Assembly: GCF_004355005.1 (NCBI RefSeq)
Contig: NZ_SMSJ01000015.1
Coordinates: 50,688-114,687, forward strand
DNA from: Dankookia rubra
GTDB lineage: Bacteria; Pseudomonadota; Alphaproteobacteria; Acetobacterales; Acetobacteraceae
DNA: 64,000 bases
Direction of reading: 5' to 3'
Both the position numbers and the translations under genes were made by a program. Of this stretch, positions 37,494-47,302 are shown piece after piece; the stretch's first letter is position 1, and every line of letters begins with the position of its first letter. The notes beneath the pieces were generated by a model. The model saw nothing but the letters and a program-made list of their open reading frames with translations, searched no databases and was not told where the DNA came from.

Positions 37494-38177
37494 ATGCGGA
37501 TGCCGGGTGGGGAAAAGCCTGTCGTTCCGGTGCCGCCGCTCGCCGCCATCAACCCTTGGGCAGCCGTGCCCTTCGTGGCGCTCGCCGGCTGCGTCGATGC
37601 GATCGGCTGGCTGCGCTTCGACCAGCTTTTCGTCAGTTTCATCAGCGGCACCAGCACCATGCTGGGGATCGCCGCGGCCGAGGGACATGCCGGACGCGCC
37701 GCGGCGCTGGCGGCCGTGATCGGCCTGTTCGCCGGGGGCGCGCTGCTGGGGGCGGTGCTGGGCGCCGCCGCCGGCCGCTGGCGCAGCCCGGCGGTGCTCG
37801 GCCTGGTCGCGGCGCTGCTGACCGCCGCCCTGCTGGCGCCTCCGGCCGGCACCTGGGAATTGCCGCCGGCCGCCTGGGCCATGGTCCCGGCCATGGGCAT
37901 GCTGAACACCGCCCTGCCCGGCGTCGGCGGCATCACCTTCGTCACCGGCGCGCTGTCACGGGCGATGGAGGGGCTGGTGCAGGCCCTGCTCGGCCGGGCC
38001 CGGCACGGCGCCTGGGCGCAGCAGGCCGCATGCTGGGCGGCGATGGCGACCGGCGCCCTGTCGGGCGCGCTGCTGCAGGGCGCCTGGGGCGATGCCGCGC
38101 TGGCGGTGCCGGCGACCGCGGCGCTGCTCGGCGCGCTGGTGCTGGGGGAGCGCACGGTCGCTGCCGCGGCTGCCTGA
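37494..38177 (+). CDS. DUF1275 (YoaK-family) membrane protein
   Basis: A 227-residue membrane protein with about six hydrophobic segments. The FVALAGCVDAIGWLRFDQLFVSFISGTSTMLG region is the family signature (a short part: VSFISGTSTMLG), and LNTALPGVGGITFVTGALSRA is the second conserved block. The ATG at 37494 follows GGAAGGAG by 11 nt; ATG 37500 is an alternative. Family members are of unknown function, possibly transporters. It is followed at 90 nt by another dctP gene on the same strand. Confidence 0.85.
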   Translation: MRMPGGEKPVVPVPPLAAINPWAAVPFVALAGCVDAIGWLRFDQLFVSFISGTSTMLGIAAAEGHAGRAAALAAVIGLFAGGALLGAVLGAAAGRWRSPAVLGLVAALLTAALLAPPAGTWELPPAAWAMVPAMGMLNTALPGVGGITFVTGALSRAMEGLVQALLGRARHGAWAQQAACWAAMATGALSGALLQGAWGDAALAVPATAALLGALVLGERTVAAAAA

Positions 38178-38266
38178 GCGCACGCGGACCCTTGCCGAAG
38201 CGCACCGGTCCCGGCAGGCTCCGCGGCAAGCGCCCGGCAGGGCGCGCCAGGGAGAATCCTCACCCG

Positions 38267-39346
38267 ATGAACCGTCGTCATCTCGTCGCCGGCGCCGCCG
38301 GCGCCGCCGCCCTCGCCGCGCCGCTGCTTGCCTCGGCCCAGCCGAAGCTCCGCTGGCGCTGCCCGAACAGCTTCCCCCGCACGCTCGATACCCTCTACGG
38401 CGCGGCCGAGATCGTCGCCCGCCGGGTGCGGGAGATGTCGGACGGCGCCTTCGAGATCACCGTCTCCGGCCCCGGCGAGGTGGTGCCGGCGCTGCAGATC
38501 CTGGACGCGGTCGGCCAGGGCTCGGTCGAGTGCGGCTTCACCTCGGCGCTGTTCTACTTCGGCAAGGACCCGAGCTTCGCCTTCGGCTCGGCGCTGCCCT
38601 TCGGGCTGAACAGCCGGCAGAATTTCGCCTGGCTGAACTATGCGGGCGGGCGCGACCTGCTGAAGGACGTCTTCGCCGAGGCCAATATCTGGCAGATCCC
38701 GGCCGGCTGCACCGGGGCGCAGATGGGCGGCTGGGCGAAGAAGGAACTCCGCACGCTGGAGGACATGAAGGGGCTGAAATTCCGCATCGCCGGGCTCGGC
38801 GGCAGCGTGATGCAGAAGCTCGGCGTGGTGCCCCAGCAGATCGCCCCGTCCGACATCTACCCGGCGCTGGAGCGCGGGGTGATCGACGGCGCCGAATACA
38901 TCGGCCCCTATGACGACGAGAAGCTGGGCTTCGGCCGGGTGGCGAAATTCTACTACTACCCCGGCTTCCAGGAGGCCGGGCCGAACACCGACTTCATGGT
39001 GAACCTGAAGGTCTGGGAAGCGCTGCCCAAGGCTTACCAGGGCATGCTGGAGACCGCCTGCGCCGAGGCCTACCACGCGACGGCCGCGAAATACGACGTG
39101 GCCAACCCGCCGGCGCTGCGCCGGCTGGTGGCGCAGGGCACCCAGCTGCGCGCCTATCCGCGGGAGATCATGCAGGCGCTCTACAGGGCGTCGCAGGAGC
39201 TCTATGCCGAGATCGGCGCGCAGAACGCGCGCTTCAAGAAGGTCCACGAGCACTGGGACCGCTTCCGGGTGGAGCAGGTGCAGTGGTTCCGCGTGGCGGA
39301 GGACAGCCTGGCGAATTTTCAGGCGGTGGCGACAGCGCCGAAGTAG
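38267..39346 (+). CDS. TRAP transporter substrate-binding protein (DctP/TakP-like)
   Basis: A 359-residue periplasmic receptor with signal peptide ending LLASAQP. It shares long identical blocks with the protein at 10510-11589: QGSVECGF, TLEDMKGLK, IYPALERGV and AEYIGPYDDEKLGF. The equal length and many shared blocks point to a gene duplication within this lineage. It is an orphan receptor without membrane subunits. The ligand is probably a keto acid or related monocarboxylate. Confidence 0.92.
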   Translation: MNRRHLVAGAAGAAALAAPLLASAQPKLRWRCPNSFPRTLDTLYGAAEIVARRVREMSDGAFEITVSGPGEVVPALQILDAVGQGSVECGFTSALFYFGKDPSFAFGSALPFGLNSRQNFAWLNYAGGRDLLKDVFAEANIWQIPAGCTGAQMGGWAKKELRTLEDMKGLKFRIAGLGGSVMQKLGVVPQQIAPSDIYPALERGVIDGAEYIGPYDDEKLGFGRVAKFYYYPGFQEAGPNTDFMVNLKVWEALPKAYQGMLETACAEAYHATAAKYDVANPPALRRLVAQGTQLRAYPREIMQALYRASQELYAEIGAQNARFKKVHEHWDRFRVEQVQWFRVAEDSLANFQAVATAPK

Positions 39347-39429
39347 GACGGCCGGCTGCCGCCGTGCGGCAATTGCCAGGCCCCCAGACGTGGGATGGGA
39401 CCAGGGAGGACACCGCCGCCCTGGCCTTC

Positions 39430-40416
39430 TCAGTCGCCCTTCAGCCCGATCTCCCGCACCACCGCGCCCCAGCGCGCCCAGTCCTCGGCGATCGTCCGGG
39501 CATACTGCGCGCGGCCGCGGCCGACCGCATCGGCGCCGAAGCTGCTCACCCGCTCGACCACATCGGGCAGGTGCAGGATCGCGTCCACCTCGGCCGCCAT
39601 GCGGTCGAGGATCGGCTCCGGCACCCCGCGCGGCGCCATCACGCCGCCCCAGAACAGCACCTCGTAGCCCGGCACCGTCGCGGCCACGGTCGGCACCGCC
39701 GGCATGGCGGCGGCGGGCTGCGCGCTGGTCACCGCGATCGGCCGGATGCTGCCGTTGGCCAGCAGGCCCTTGGTGGCGAAGAAGCTGTCATGCGCGACGT
39801 CGACATCGCCTCGCACCAGGGCGGTGAGGGACGGCTGGTTGCCGGTATAGGGCACCAGGGTGAAGTCGACGCCGGTGCGCTGGGTCAGCAGCGCCATGGC
39901 CAGGTGGTTGATGCCTCCGGTGCCGGGATGGGACACGGTGACCGGCCGCTGCCGCGCGAGGGCCAGCAGCTCCGGCAGCGTCCTCGCCGGGAAGTCGGGG
40001 CGGGAGACCATCAGCAGCGGCGAGGACTGCGCCATGGTCACCGCGGCGAAGTCGCGCACCGGGTCCAGCCCGCTGCCGCGGTTGACCATCAGCGTGATCA
40101 GCGTGGAGGTCGAGGCATAAAGGAAGCTGGTCCCGTCCGGCGCCGAGCGCGCGACGTTCTCGGCCGCGAGCAGGGTGCCGGCGCCGGGCCGGTTCTCGAC
40201 CACGAAGGCGGTGCCGGGGATGCGTTCGCCGAGCTTGCCGGCGATGAGCCGCGCCATGATGTCGTTGGCGCCGCCGGCGGCGAAGCCGACGACGATGCGG
40301 ACCTGCCGCCCCGGCCAGGCCTGCGCGGCCGCCGGCCGGAGGCCGGCCGTGGCCAGCAGCGCCGGCGCCCCCAGCAGCGCCCCGCGCCGCCCGATGAGAT
40401 GTCCGATCCGCGGCAC
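39430..40416 (-). CDS. Bug/TctC-family tripartite tricarboxylate receptor
   Basis: A 328-residue periplasmic receptor with an Arg-rich, Tat-like N-terminus (GRRGALLGAPALLATAG) ending in PAAAQ. Family motifs: RQVRIVVGFAAGGANDIMAR, VVENRPGAGTLLAAENVA and VPYTGNQPSLTALVRGDVD. No tctAB genes nearby. It converges on the dctP gene at 39346. The gene start is followed upstream by a 50-bp palindromic element, and then by the DUF1264 lipoprotein gene on the same strand. Confidence 0.92.
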   Translation of the reverse strand: MPRIGHLIGRRGALLGAPALLATAGLRPAAAQAWPGRQVRIVVGFAAGGANDIMARLIAGKLGERIPGTAFVVENRPGAGTLLAAENVARSAPDGTSFLYASTSTLITLMVNRGSGLDPVRDFAAVTMAQSSPLLMVSRPDFPARTLPELLALARQRPVTVSHPGTGGINHLAMALLTQRTGVDFTLVPYTGNQPSLTALVRGDVDVAHDSFFATKGLLANGSIRPIAVTSAQPAAAMPAVPTVAATVPGYEVLFWGGVMAPRGVPEPILDRMAAEVDAILHLPDVVERVSSFGADAVGRGRAQYARTIAEDWARWGAVVREIGLKGD

Positions 40417-40452
40417 GCCGTCCTCCCCAGCCTTGTTGCTTGGGCGTCAGGC

Positions 40453-40502
40453 TAGAGCAGATCGCAGGAGGGTGCGAAGGCCCGGACGCGTGAATCTGCT
40501 CT
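40453..40502. repeat. 50-bp palindromic element, copy 2
   Basis: TAGAGCAGATC at the left and a GTGAATCTGCTCT end at the right. The arms AGAGCAGAT (40454-40462) and ATCTGCTCT (40494-40502) are a perfect 9-bp inverted repeat. The length of 50 bp and the first 11 bases are identical to the element at 23470-23519. It is intergenic, between a Bug gene and the DUF1264 gene. Confidence 0.7.
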
Positions 40503-40544
40503 CCCGACGACGGGGGGTGATGGGTCGTGTCGCCGCGCCATCAC

Positions 40545-41288
<744 letters not shown>

Positions 41289-41524
41289 CGGCAGGGCATC
41301 TCCGGCATGGCGTTCCCCGGGCAACGGCCTGCCGAGGCGGCGGGTTGCGCGGCGCCGGCCCGCGATCGTCCCGGGGCGACACGCGCGGGAGGGGAATCGG
41401 CGGCGCGGCATCGGTCTAGGCCAAGGCGTCGATCCGACCTCGGTCAAGTGTCGCGTGAACCCTTCGCCGGGCCTGCGCCTTGGTTACTGCATGCGACCGG
41501 TCCCTGGCCTACCTCGCCGCACCG

Positions 41525-42487
41525 CTATTCGACGCGGATCTTCCCGGCACGGGCGATGGCACTGAAATCCGACTTTTCCGCGCGGATGAACTCCAGCGTC
41601 TCCGCCGGGGTCGTGATGCGGGGTAAGGCGCCAAGGTCGCGGAAACGGGCGACGGTGGGTGCCTCCTGCAAGGCGCGGTTGATCACCTCGTTCAAACGCT
41701 GAATCGCCTCGGGCGGAGTGCCTTTCGGTGCCATGAAGGCATACCAGGCAACCCATTCCCGCTCATCGAGGCCGGTTTCCAACACCGTCGGCACCTCCGG
41801 CAACCGCTCCGTCCTATCGCGCGAGGTGACCGCGAGCGCGCGCAACCGACCACCTGCAACGTGACCGGAGCTGGCGCCCAGGCTGTCAAGGACGATCGGC
41901 ACCTCGCCCGCGATAACCGCCAGCAGCGATTGCGGCGTGCTGCGATAGGGCACCGCCGGCAGGTCCAGCCGGTGGCGTCGCTTGAAATCCTCCATCACCA
42001 GGTGCGGGATGCTGCCCGAGGCCGGCAGGGCGTAGCGCCAGATCCCCGGTTCCGCCTGCACGCGGGCGACCATGTCCGGCAGGCTGCGGAAAGGCGTGGC
42101 GGGGTTCACCAGCCAGACCAGCGGCGAGGTTACCGCGACGGCGATGGATGCCAGGTCCTCCACCGGGTCGAGAGGCATGTTGGGATAGACACTCGTCCCT
42201 ATGGAGATGGCACCGACATGGGCGAACATGAAGGTGTAACCATCGGGCGGGCTGCGCTGCAGTTCCTGCATGCCGATCGTGCCGTTGGCGCCCGGCTTGT
42301 TGTCCACCACCACCGGTTGCCCGAGCAGCTCCGACAGCCGCGGCGCCAGGATGCGGGCATAGACCTCGTAGCCGCCGGGGGCGCTCGGCACGATGCAGCG
42401 GAGGGCGCGGCTGGGCCAGGGTCGGGTCTGGGCGGCGGCCGGAAATGCGGCGAGCAGCCCGAGCGCCGTGCGACGCGGCAGGTGCAT
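41525..42487 (-). CDS. Bug/TctC-family tripartite tricarboxylate receptor
   Basis: A 320-residue periplasmic receptor starting MHLPRRTALGLLAAFPAAAQ. Motifs: RALRCIVPSAPGGYEVYAR, VVDNKPGANGTIGMQELQ and VPYRSTPQSLLAVIAGEVP. The usual ENRPGAG reads DNKPGANG. Its codon use seems less GC-extreme than its left-hand neighbours, suggesting a recent arrival. It is divergent from the LivK-type receptor gene, with 226 nt between, so the two may share regulation. No membrane components are adjacent. Confidence 0.9.
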   Translation of the reverse strand: MHLPRRTALGLLAAFPAAAQTRPWPSRALRCIVPSAPGGYEVYARILAPRLSELLGQPVVVDNKPGANGTIGMQELQRSPPDGYTFMFAHVGAISIGTSVYPNMPLDPVEDLASIAVAVTSPLVWLVNPATPFRSLPDMVARVQAEPGIWRYALPASGSIPHLVMEDFKRRHRLDLPAVPYRSTPQSLLAVIAGEVPIVLDSLGASSGHVAGGRLRALAVTSRDRTERLPEVPTVLETGLDEREWVAWYAFMAPKGTPPEAIQRLNEVINRALQEAPTVARFRDLGALPRITTPAETLEFIRAEKSDFSAIARAGKIRVE

Positions 42488-42713
42488 GGGTGTTTCCTCT
42501 CCCGTGTTCCGCCGATCGAAGCAGGAATGCCGAAGAGAGGGAACCGCCCGCACTGCGCGGACGAATGCACCCTGTCGGCTGCAAGTCGGCCACTGCACTG
42601 GATCGACAATCCTTGACCCCGAGCTGCGAGGCCTCGGGTTCTGGCTTGTCCCAGCCGGCCAACCACCCCTACGATTTCGCATCCGAGCCACAACAGCACC
42701 GGAGGAAACCACC

Positions 42714-43958
42714 ATGGCCCTTACCAGGCGCCGCGCCCTCGGCACGTCCATCGGCGCTATGGCGAGCGGCGGCATCACCCGGACCTGGGCGCAGACCGGC
42801 GGCAGCGGGGCGCGGCCGAAGCTGAAGCTCGGCATCATCACCGACCTTGCCGGCCCCTATGCCGATCTGAACCGCCCATCCATGGCCTGCGCTCAGCAGG
42901 CGCTTGAGGATTTTGACGTCGCCGGCCGCGGCTGGGACGTGGAGATCCTGCTGGGCCAGCACTTCGACAAAGCCGACAACGCCGTCACCATCGCTCGGCA
43001 ATGGTTCGACCGGGAAGGCGTCGACGCCCTGTTGGACGTGAATACCTCCGCCACCTCGCTCGCCGTTGCGGCCGTGGCGCGGGAGAAGAACAAGCCCCTG
43101 CTCCTTTCTGGTCCCGGCACGACGGAGCTGACGGGACGACAGTGCTCGCCCAACCACATCCATTGGACCTGGGACACCTACATGCTGGCGCGTTCCAGTG
43201 GTGCAGCCGTCGTGCAGCGCGGTGGAGCGAGCTGGTACTTCGTGGCCGCCGACTACTCCTTCGGCCAGCAGCTGGTGAAGGATGCTTCCTCCGTGGTCGA
43301 GGCGACCGGTGGCAAGGTGCTGGGCAGCACCTTCTACCCGTTCCCCACCACCACCGACTTCTCCTCCATGCTGGTCCGCGCCAAATCGTCCGGCGCGAAG
43401 GTACTCGCGCTCGGCAATGCCGGGGCCGACCTGCAGAACTGCATCAAGCAGGCGCAAGAATTCGGCCTTAACCGCAGTATGACCATCGTCAGCCTGCTGA
43501 CCTACGACACGGACGTGCGCGTACTGGGACTTGAGGTTGCTCAGAACCTCATCACCACCCAGGCCTACTACTGGGATCTCAATGACCGCACCCGTGCCTT
43601 CAACGCCCGGGTCAAGCCGAAATCGCCGGAGCTCTGGCCGAACATGGCCAATGCCGGCATCTACGCGCAGACCCTGCACTACCTGAAGGCCGTGGCCGAC
43701 ATGGGCGTGCCGGCTGCCAGGGCCGACGGCGCGGCGGTGATCGCGCGGATGAAGGCCATGCCGACGGATGACGACTGCTTCGGCCCCGGCCGGATCCGCG
43801 AAGACGGCCGCAAGCTGCACCCGGCCCATCTGATGCAGGTGAAGACGCCGGCCGAAAGCCGGGAGCGGCACGACGTGTTGAAGCTGCTGGCGACCGTGCC
43901 GCCCGACCAAGCCTTCCGTCCGCTGAGCGAGGGCGGCTGCCCCTTCATCAAGGCCTGA
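42714..43958 (+). CDS. Type I periplasmic binding protein (LivK-like) of an ABC importer
   Basis: A 414-residue receptor in the branched-chain amino acid/amide (HAAT) group. The ATG at 42714 follows an ideal GGAGGAAA site. Twin-Arg-like N-terminus TRRRALGTSIGAMASGG ends in TWAQT. The mature start LKLGIITDLAGPYADLN, the DVNTSATSLAVAAVAREKNK segment and WYFVAADYSFGQQLVKDA are the usual ligand-domain blocks. No permease or ATPase genes are adjacent, so it is an orphan receptor. It probably binds an aromatic or short amide-like ligand; this is inferred from the family only. Confidence 0.9.
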   Translation: MALTRRRALGTSIGAMASGGITRTWAQTGGSGARPKLKLGIITDLAGPYADLNRPSMACAQQALEDFDVAGRGWDVEILLGQHFDKADNAVTIARQWFDREGVDALLDVNTSATSLAVAAVAREKNKPLLLSGPGTTELTGRQCSPNHIHWTWDTYMLARSSGAAVVQRGGASWYFVAADYSFGQQLVKDASSVVEATGGKVLGSTFYPFPTTTDFSSMLVRAKSSGAKVLALGNAGADLQNCIKQAQEFGLNRSMTIVSLLTYDTDVRVLGLEVAQNLITTQAYYWDLNDRTRAFNARVKPKSPELWPNMANAGIYAQTLHYLKAVADMGVPAARADGAAVIARMKAMPTDDDCFGPGRIREDGRKLHPAHLMQVKTPAESRERHDVLKLLATVPPDQAFRPLSEGGCPFIKA

Positions 43959-44311
43959 CAAACGTCGCAGAGATGGTGCGAGCTGAAGGTTGCGAGGCAC
44001 CGGCCGTGCCAACCCGCTACATGGAGCGGCTGCTTGCCGGCCGCGGTGTTATGTTGCGCTGCCACGGGCGGCAGGGCTGATAGCACGCGGCTCGGGAGAA
44101 CTGCGGCCTCGACCGGGCTGATGCCCAGCACCTCGGGCCGGCTTGCCCGACCGCGAATGGCGTTGAAAGACATGGGGCAAACCGCATCAAAAGCATTTGC
44201 ATAGCCAGAACGGCTCGCCGCGGGCTTCGTTAGTCCCGAGCTCAGTGTTGCCGCGAGCCCGCGCTGGCACACTGGCCGGCAAGCCGTCCGCTCTGGCCAC
44301 GGCTGCTGCAT
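43959..44311. other. Gene-free stretch
   Basis: About 350 nt with no recognised gene, repeat or RNA. Frames are open on the minus strand but their products match no family. Composition is less GC-rich than surrounding core DNA. The right part must hold the start signals of the hydrolase gene. Confidence 0.5.
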
Positions 44312-45223
44312 ATGCCCGCGGGCAGGAGGCCCGCCCGCGTGCCGTCCGATGCATTTTCCGCCCTCGGCCCCCGCTCGCTGCTGGATGGCATGCTGGCCCT
44401 CGCCTTGGTCGCTGCCGTGCTCTGGCTATGCGCCGTGGCGGCCGTTTGGGGCCGGCAGGAGAAGCTGATCTTTCGACCGGATGCGCGCCCACTCGGCGAG
44501 ATTCCCGCAGAACTCGCCGCAGTTCGGTTCAGGCGGGCTCGCGTTTGGACCCGCGACGGGCTTGAACTCGCCTTCTGGGCAGCCGAACCGCTGCTTGGCA
44601 TGCCCACTCTGGTGCTGTTTCACGGCAATGCCGGCAATGCGGCCGACCGTGCTCCGGCTCTCGCGCCTTTCGCGGCCGCCGGCTACGGCGTGGTCCTGGC
44701 GGAGTACCGCGGCTATGCCGGCAATCCAGGCTGTCCATCCGAGACAGGCTTTCTCCGGGATGCGCGGGCCTACCTCGGATGGGTCGCTTCGACCTGGCAG
44801 GAGCCGTCACCGATCCTGTGTGGCGAAAGCATCGGCTCAGGCGTCGCGGTGCGGATGGCCATGGAGCAGTCGGTGCGTGCGATCATGCTGGATGCACCAT
44901 ACACGTCGGTCGCCGATCTGGCTGCCGCGATGTACCGTTGGCTGCCCGCACGCGCCCTGCTGCGTCACCCCTTCGACACCCTGTCCTGTCTGCCCCTGGT
45001 TCGAGCGCCGCTGCTCGTGGTGCATGGCGAGGCGGATCCGCTCATCCCGCCCGAGCACGGGCGACGGGTTGCTGCCGCAGCGGGCGGCCCGGCCGAGTTC
45101 GTGTTGCTGCCTGGCATCGGCCATCCCGTACTGGGCAATGATCCTGCCGGACATGGCGCCGCCGCCGTGCGTAGCTTCCTGACGCGGCTCGCTCGGGCGA
45201 CGGATGCGGCGGCTGGAACTTGA
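44312..45223 (+). CDS. Membrane-anchored alpha/beta hydrolase
   Basis: A 303-residue serine hydrolase of the BEM46/YfhR type. A hydrophobic helix near residues 27-45 (MLALALVAAVLWLCAVAAV) anchors it. Oxyanion segment LVLFHGNAGNA, nucleophile elbow in CGESIGSG, acid in VVHGEADPLIPPEHG and catalytic His in PGIGHPVLGN are all intact. ATG 44390 is an alternative start and would begin at the helix. Substrate unknown; these proteins act as esterases. It lies next to an IS3 remnant. Confidence 0.87.
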   Translation: MPAGRRPARVPSDAFSALGPRSLLDGMLALALVAAVLWLCAVAAVWGRQEKLIFRPDARPLGEIPAELAAVRFRRARVWTRDGLELAFWAAEPLLGMPTLVLFHGNAGNAADRAPALAPFAAAGYGVVLAEYRGYAGNPGCPSETGFLRDARAYLGWVASTWQEPSPILCGESIGSGVAVRMAMEQSVRAIMLDAPYTSVADLAAAMYRWLPARALLRHPFDTLSCLPLVRAPLLVVHGEADPLIPPEHGRRVAAAAGGPAEFVLLPGIGHPVLGNDPAGHGAAAVRSFLTRLARATDAAAGT

Positions 45224-45283
45224 ACAGGAGGTGGCGAAGAGCGCAATCATGTCCTGCCGGTCTCCCCGCGGCAATACCGCGAC

Positions 45284-45589
45284 ATGAAGGACCGCAATGC
45301 GGCGCCCGCGACCACGCAGTTGCGCGCCGGGGGGAGTCCGATCCACCTCGGCGAGGTCCGCCGCGGTGTCGCCCAGGTCGCGGATGAGATCGGCAAACTT
45401 GAGGCCTTCAACAACCGGCTGCGGGCGGAGTGCCTCAATGCCTCCTGGTTCCTGTCGCTGGCTGATCCCCATGACAGGTTGGAAGCATGGCGCGGGGAGT
45501 ACAACGACGAACGGCCGCATGGGTCACTGCGGAACCTGACCCCACGGGCGTTCGCCGATCAGGCTGAACAAGCCAGACGAGTTGCGTAG
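45284..45589 (+). pseudogene. IS3-family transposase, C-terminal remnant
   Basis: Residues from about 38 onward read EAFNNRLRAECLNASWFLSL and then WRGEYNDERPHGSLRNLTP, the unmistakable end of an IS3-group integrase core: the last catalytic Glu is in the RAECLN segment. The first about 37 codons do not match the family, so the catalytic DDE domain is mostly missing. No intact OrfA or second half is nearby. This is a decayed insertion between the hydrolase and the carboxyltransferase locus. Inverted repeats could not be identified in the following 170 nt. Confidence 0.85.
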
Positions 45590-45764
45590 CCCTCCGGACC
45601 AGAGCAGGACCAGGACCACGGCAATGGCCCGCGAAAACTCCACCCGGATCACTCGATGGGGACTGGTCACCGGCCAGCCCTGCTCATGGACCGTTGACGA
45701 ACTCGGCCTGAGTTGGCTTGGTTGCCCGCGGGCGTGATGGCGGGCTTCGGATGGCTCCTGCGGT

Positions 45765-47288
45765 TCAGCACGGGTCGATCAGCCGTTTGCGGCCGGTGCG
45801 GTGCGGCGCTGTCGGCAAACCACGCAACACCCTGCCGAGGATGCCGCGCGTATCGGCCGGATCGACCACATCGTCGTAGGCGAAACGTCCCGCGACCTCA
45901 AGGGCCGTGTTGTAGGCGCGCAGCTCTGCGGTGCGCTCGCGGTGCACCCCGGCGCGCTCCGTTGGATCCTCGATCGCCTCCAGTTCCTGCCGGTGGATAA
46001 TGCTTGCCGCGCCTTCCAGTCCCATGCCGCCGAACTCGGCAGTGGGCCAGGCCAGAAGGATGCTCGGGTGCAGCGGACGGGAGCCCATGATGTAGTAGCC
46101 AAGACCATAGGCCTTGCGCAGCACCACCGTCAGAATTGGCACCGTCGCGTTGGCCAGCGCGGTCAGCAGCCGAGCGCTGCGGCGGACCAGGTTGGTCCTC
46201 TCCACCTCCGGTCCGACCATCAGCCCGGGCGTGTCGCACAGCACCAGCAGGGGGATGTCGAAAGCGTCGCAGATCTGCACGAAGCGCGCCGCCTTCTCCG
46301 CTGCCGGTCCGTCGATCGCACCGGCGAGGAACATCGGCTGGTTGGCGATGACGCCGATCGCACGGCCCTCGATCCGCGCCAGCGCCGTGACCATGGCACG
46401 GCCGAAGCCCGCTTTCAGTTCCAGCACGCTGCCGCGGTCGGCGATACCGGCGATGACCTTGCGCACGTCATAGGCTCGGCGCGGGTTCTCCGGCACCAGG
46501 TCACGCAACGCAGCGCCATCCGGTGCCTCACCTGCCTCCGTAGCGGGCCCAAAGAAGGCAAGGTAGCGCCGTGCCGTCTCGATCGCTGCCGCCTCGTCCT
46601 CCACCAGCACGTCGACGGCGCCGGAGGCGACGTGCACCGCGGCGGGCCCGATCTCCTCCGGCGTCAGCTTCAGCCCCAGCGCGGCTTCGACCAGCGGCGG
46701 GCCGGCCATGCCCATGCAGCCATCCTTGGTCATGATCAGCAGATCGCACATGCCGGCCAGGTTGGCATGGCCCGCGAAGGCACGGCCGGGGACGATGCCG
46801 ATGGTCGGCACCAGGCCGGACAGCCGCGCGAAGGTCACGAAGGTCGAAGACGCGCCACGACCCTCCACCCTCATGTCATGCGGCCGCGCCCCGCCGCCAT
46901 CCAGCCAGCAGATCACCGGCAACCGGTGCTGCTCGGCATGCGCCAGCATGCGGCTGATCTTGGCGTGGTTGTTGGCACTCTGCGTGCCGGCATAGACGGT
47001 GTAGTCATAGCCGACGACATCTGCGGCACGGCCGCCCACCTGGGCATGGCCCATGACCATACCATCGGCGGCACCGGCCATGCCGGGCAGTGCCGGCCGC
47101 ACCAACCCGCCATATTCGACGAAGCTGCCGGGATCGGCGAGCGCTGCCACAGCTTCCCGCACCGTCCAGCGGCCGCGCTTGCGCTGCCGCGCCACCGCCT
47201 CCGGCCGTGCCGGATCCAGTAGCGCAGCGCGGGCATCGAGCACCGCCTGCAGCGTAGCGCGCGGTGCACCCTGGTCTGCGTCCGCCAT
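45765..47288 (-). CDS. Biotin-dependent carboxyltransferase (acyl-CoA carboxylase beta), copy 1
   Basis: A 507-residue carboxyltransferase of the propionyl-/methylcrotonyl-CoA carboxylase beta family, carrying both crotonase-like halves. Segments: ADGMVMGHAQVGGRAADVVG, NNHAKISRMLAHAEQHRLP, CDTPGLMVGPEVERTNLVRR and LLAWPTAEFGGMGLEGA. The start at 47288 follows AGGCAGGA; ATG 47306 overlaps the stop of the Bug gene (ATGA) and is a coupled alternative. It is divergently arranged relative to the + strand operon that carries a second copy. No biotin carboxylase is near. Substrate acyl-CoA unknown. Confidence 0.9.
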   Translation of the reverse strand: MADADQGAPRATLQAVLDARAALLDPARPEAVARQRKRGRWTVREAVAALADPGSFVEYGGLVRPALPGMAGAADGMVMGHAQVGGRAADVVGYDYTVYAGTQSANNHAKISRMLAHAEQHRLPVICWLDGGGARPHDMRVEGRGASSTFVTFARLSGLVPTIGIVPGRAFAGHANLAGMCDLLIMTKDGCMGMAGPPLVEAALGLKLTPEEIGPAAVHVASGAVDVLVEDEAAAIETARRYLAFFGPATEAGEAPDGAALRDLVPENPRRAYDVRKVIAGIADRGSVLELKAGFGRAMVTALARIEGRAIGVIANQPMFLAGAIDGPAAEKAARFVQICDAFDIPLLVLCDTPGLMVGPEVERTNLVRRSARLLTALANATVPILTVVLRKAYGLGYYIMGSRPLHPSILLAWPTAEFGGMGLEGAASIIHRQELEAIEDPTERAGVHRERTAELRAYNTALEVAGRFAYDDVVDPADTRGILGRVLRGLPTAPHRTGRKRLIDPC

Positions 47289-47302
47289 GCTGTCCTGCCT
47301 TT

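Noticed and set aside
43679-44311. A 210-codon minus-strand frame after the LivK-type gene
   Set aside because: It runs antisense over the end of that gene and has no recognised domain or start signal.
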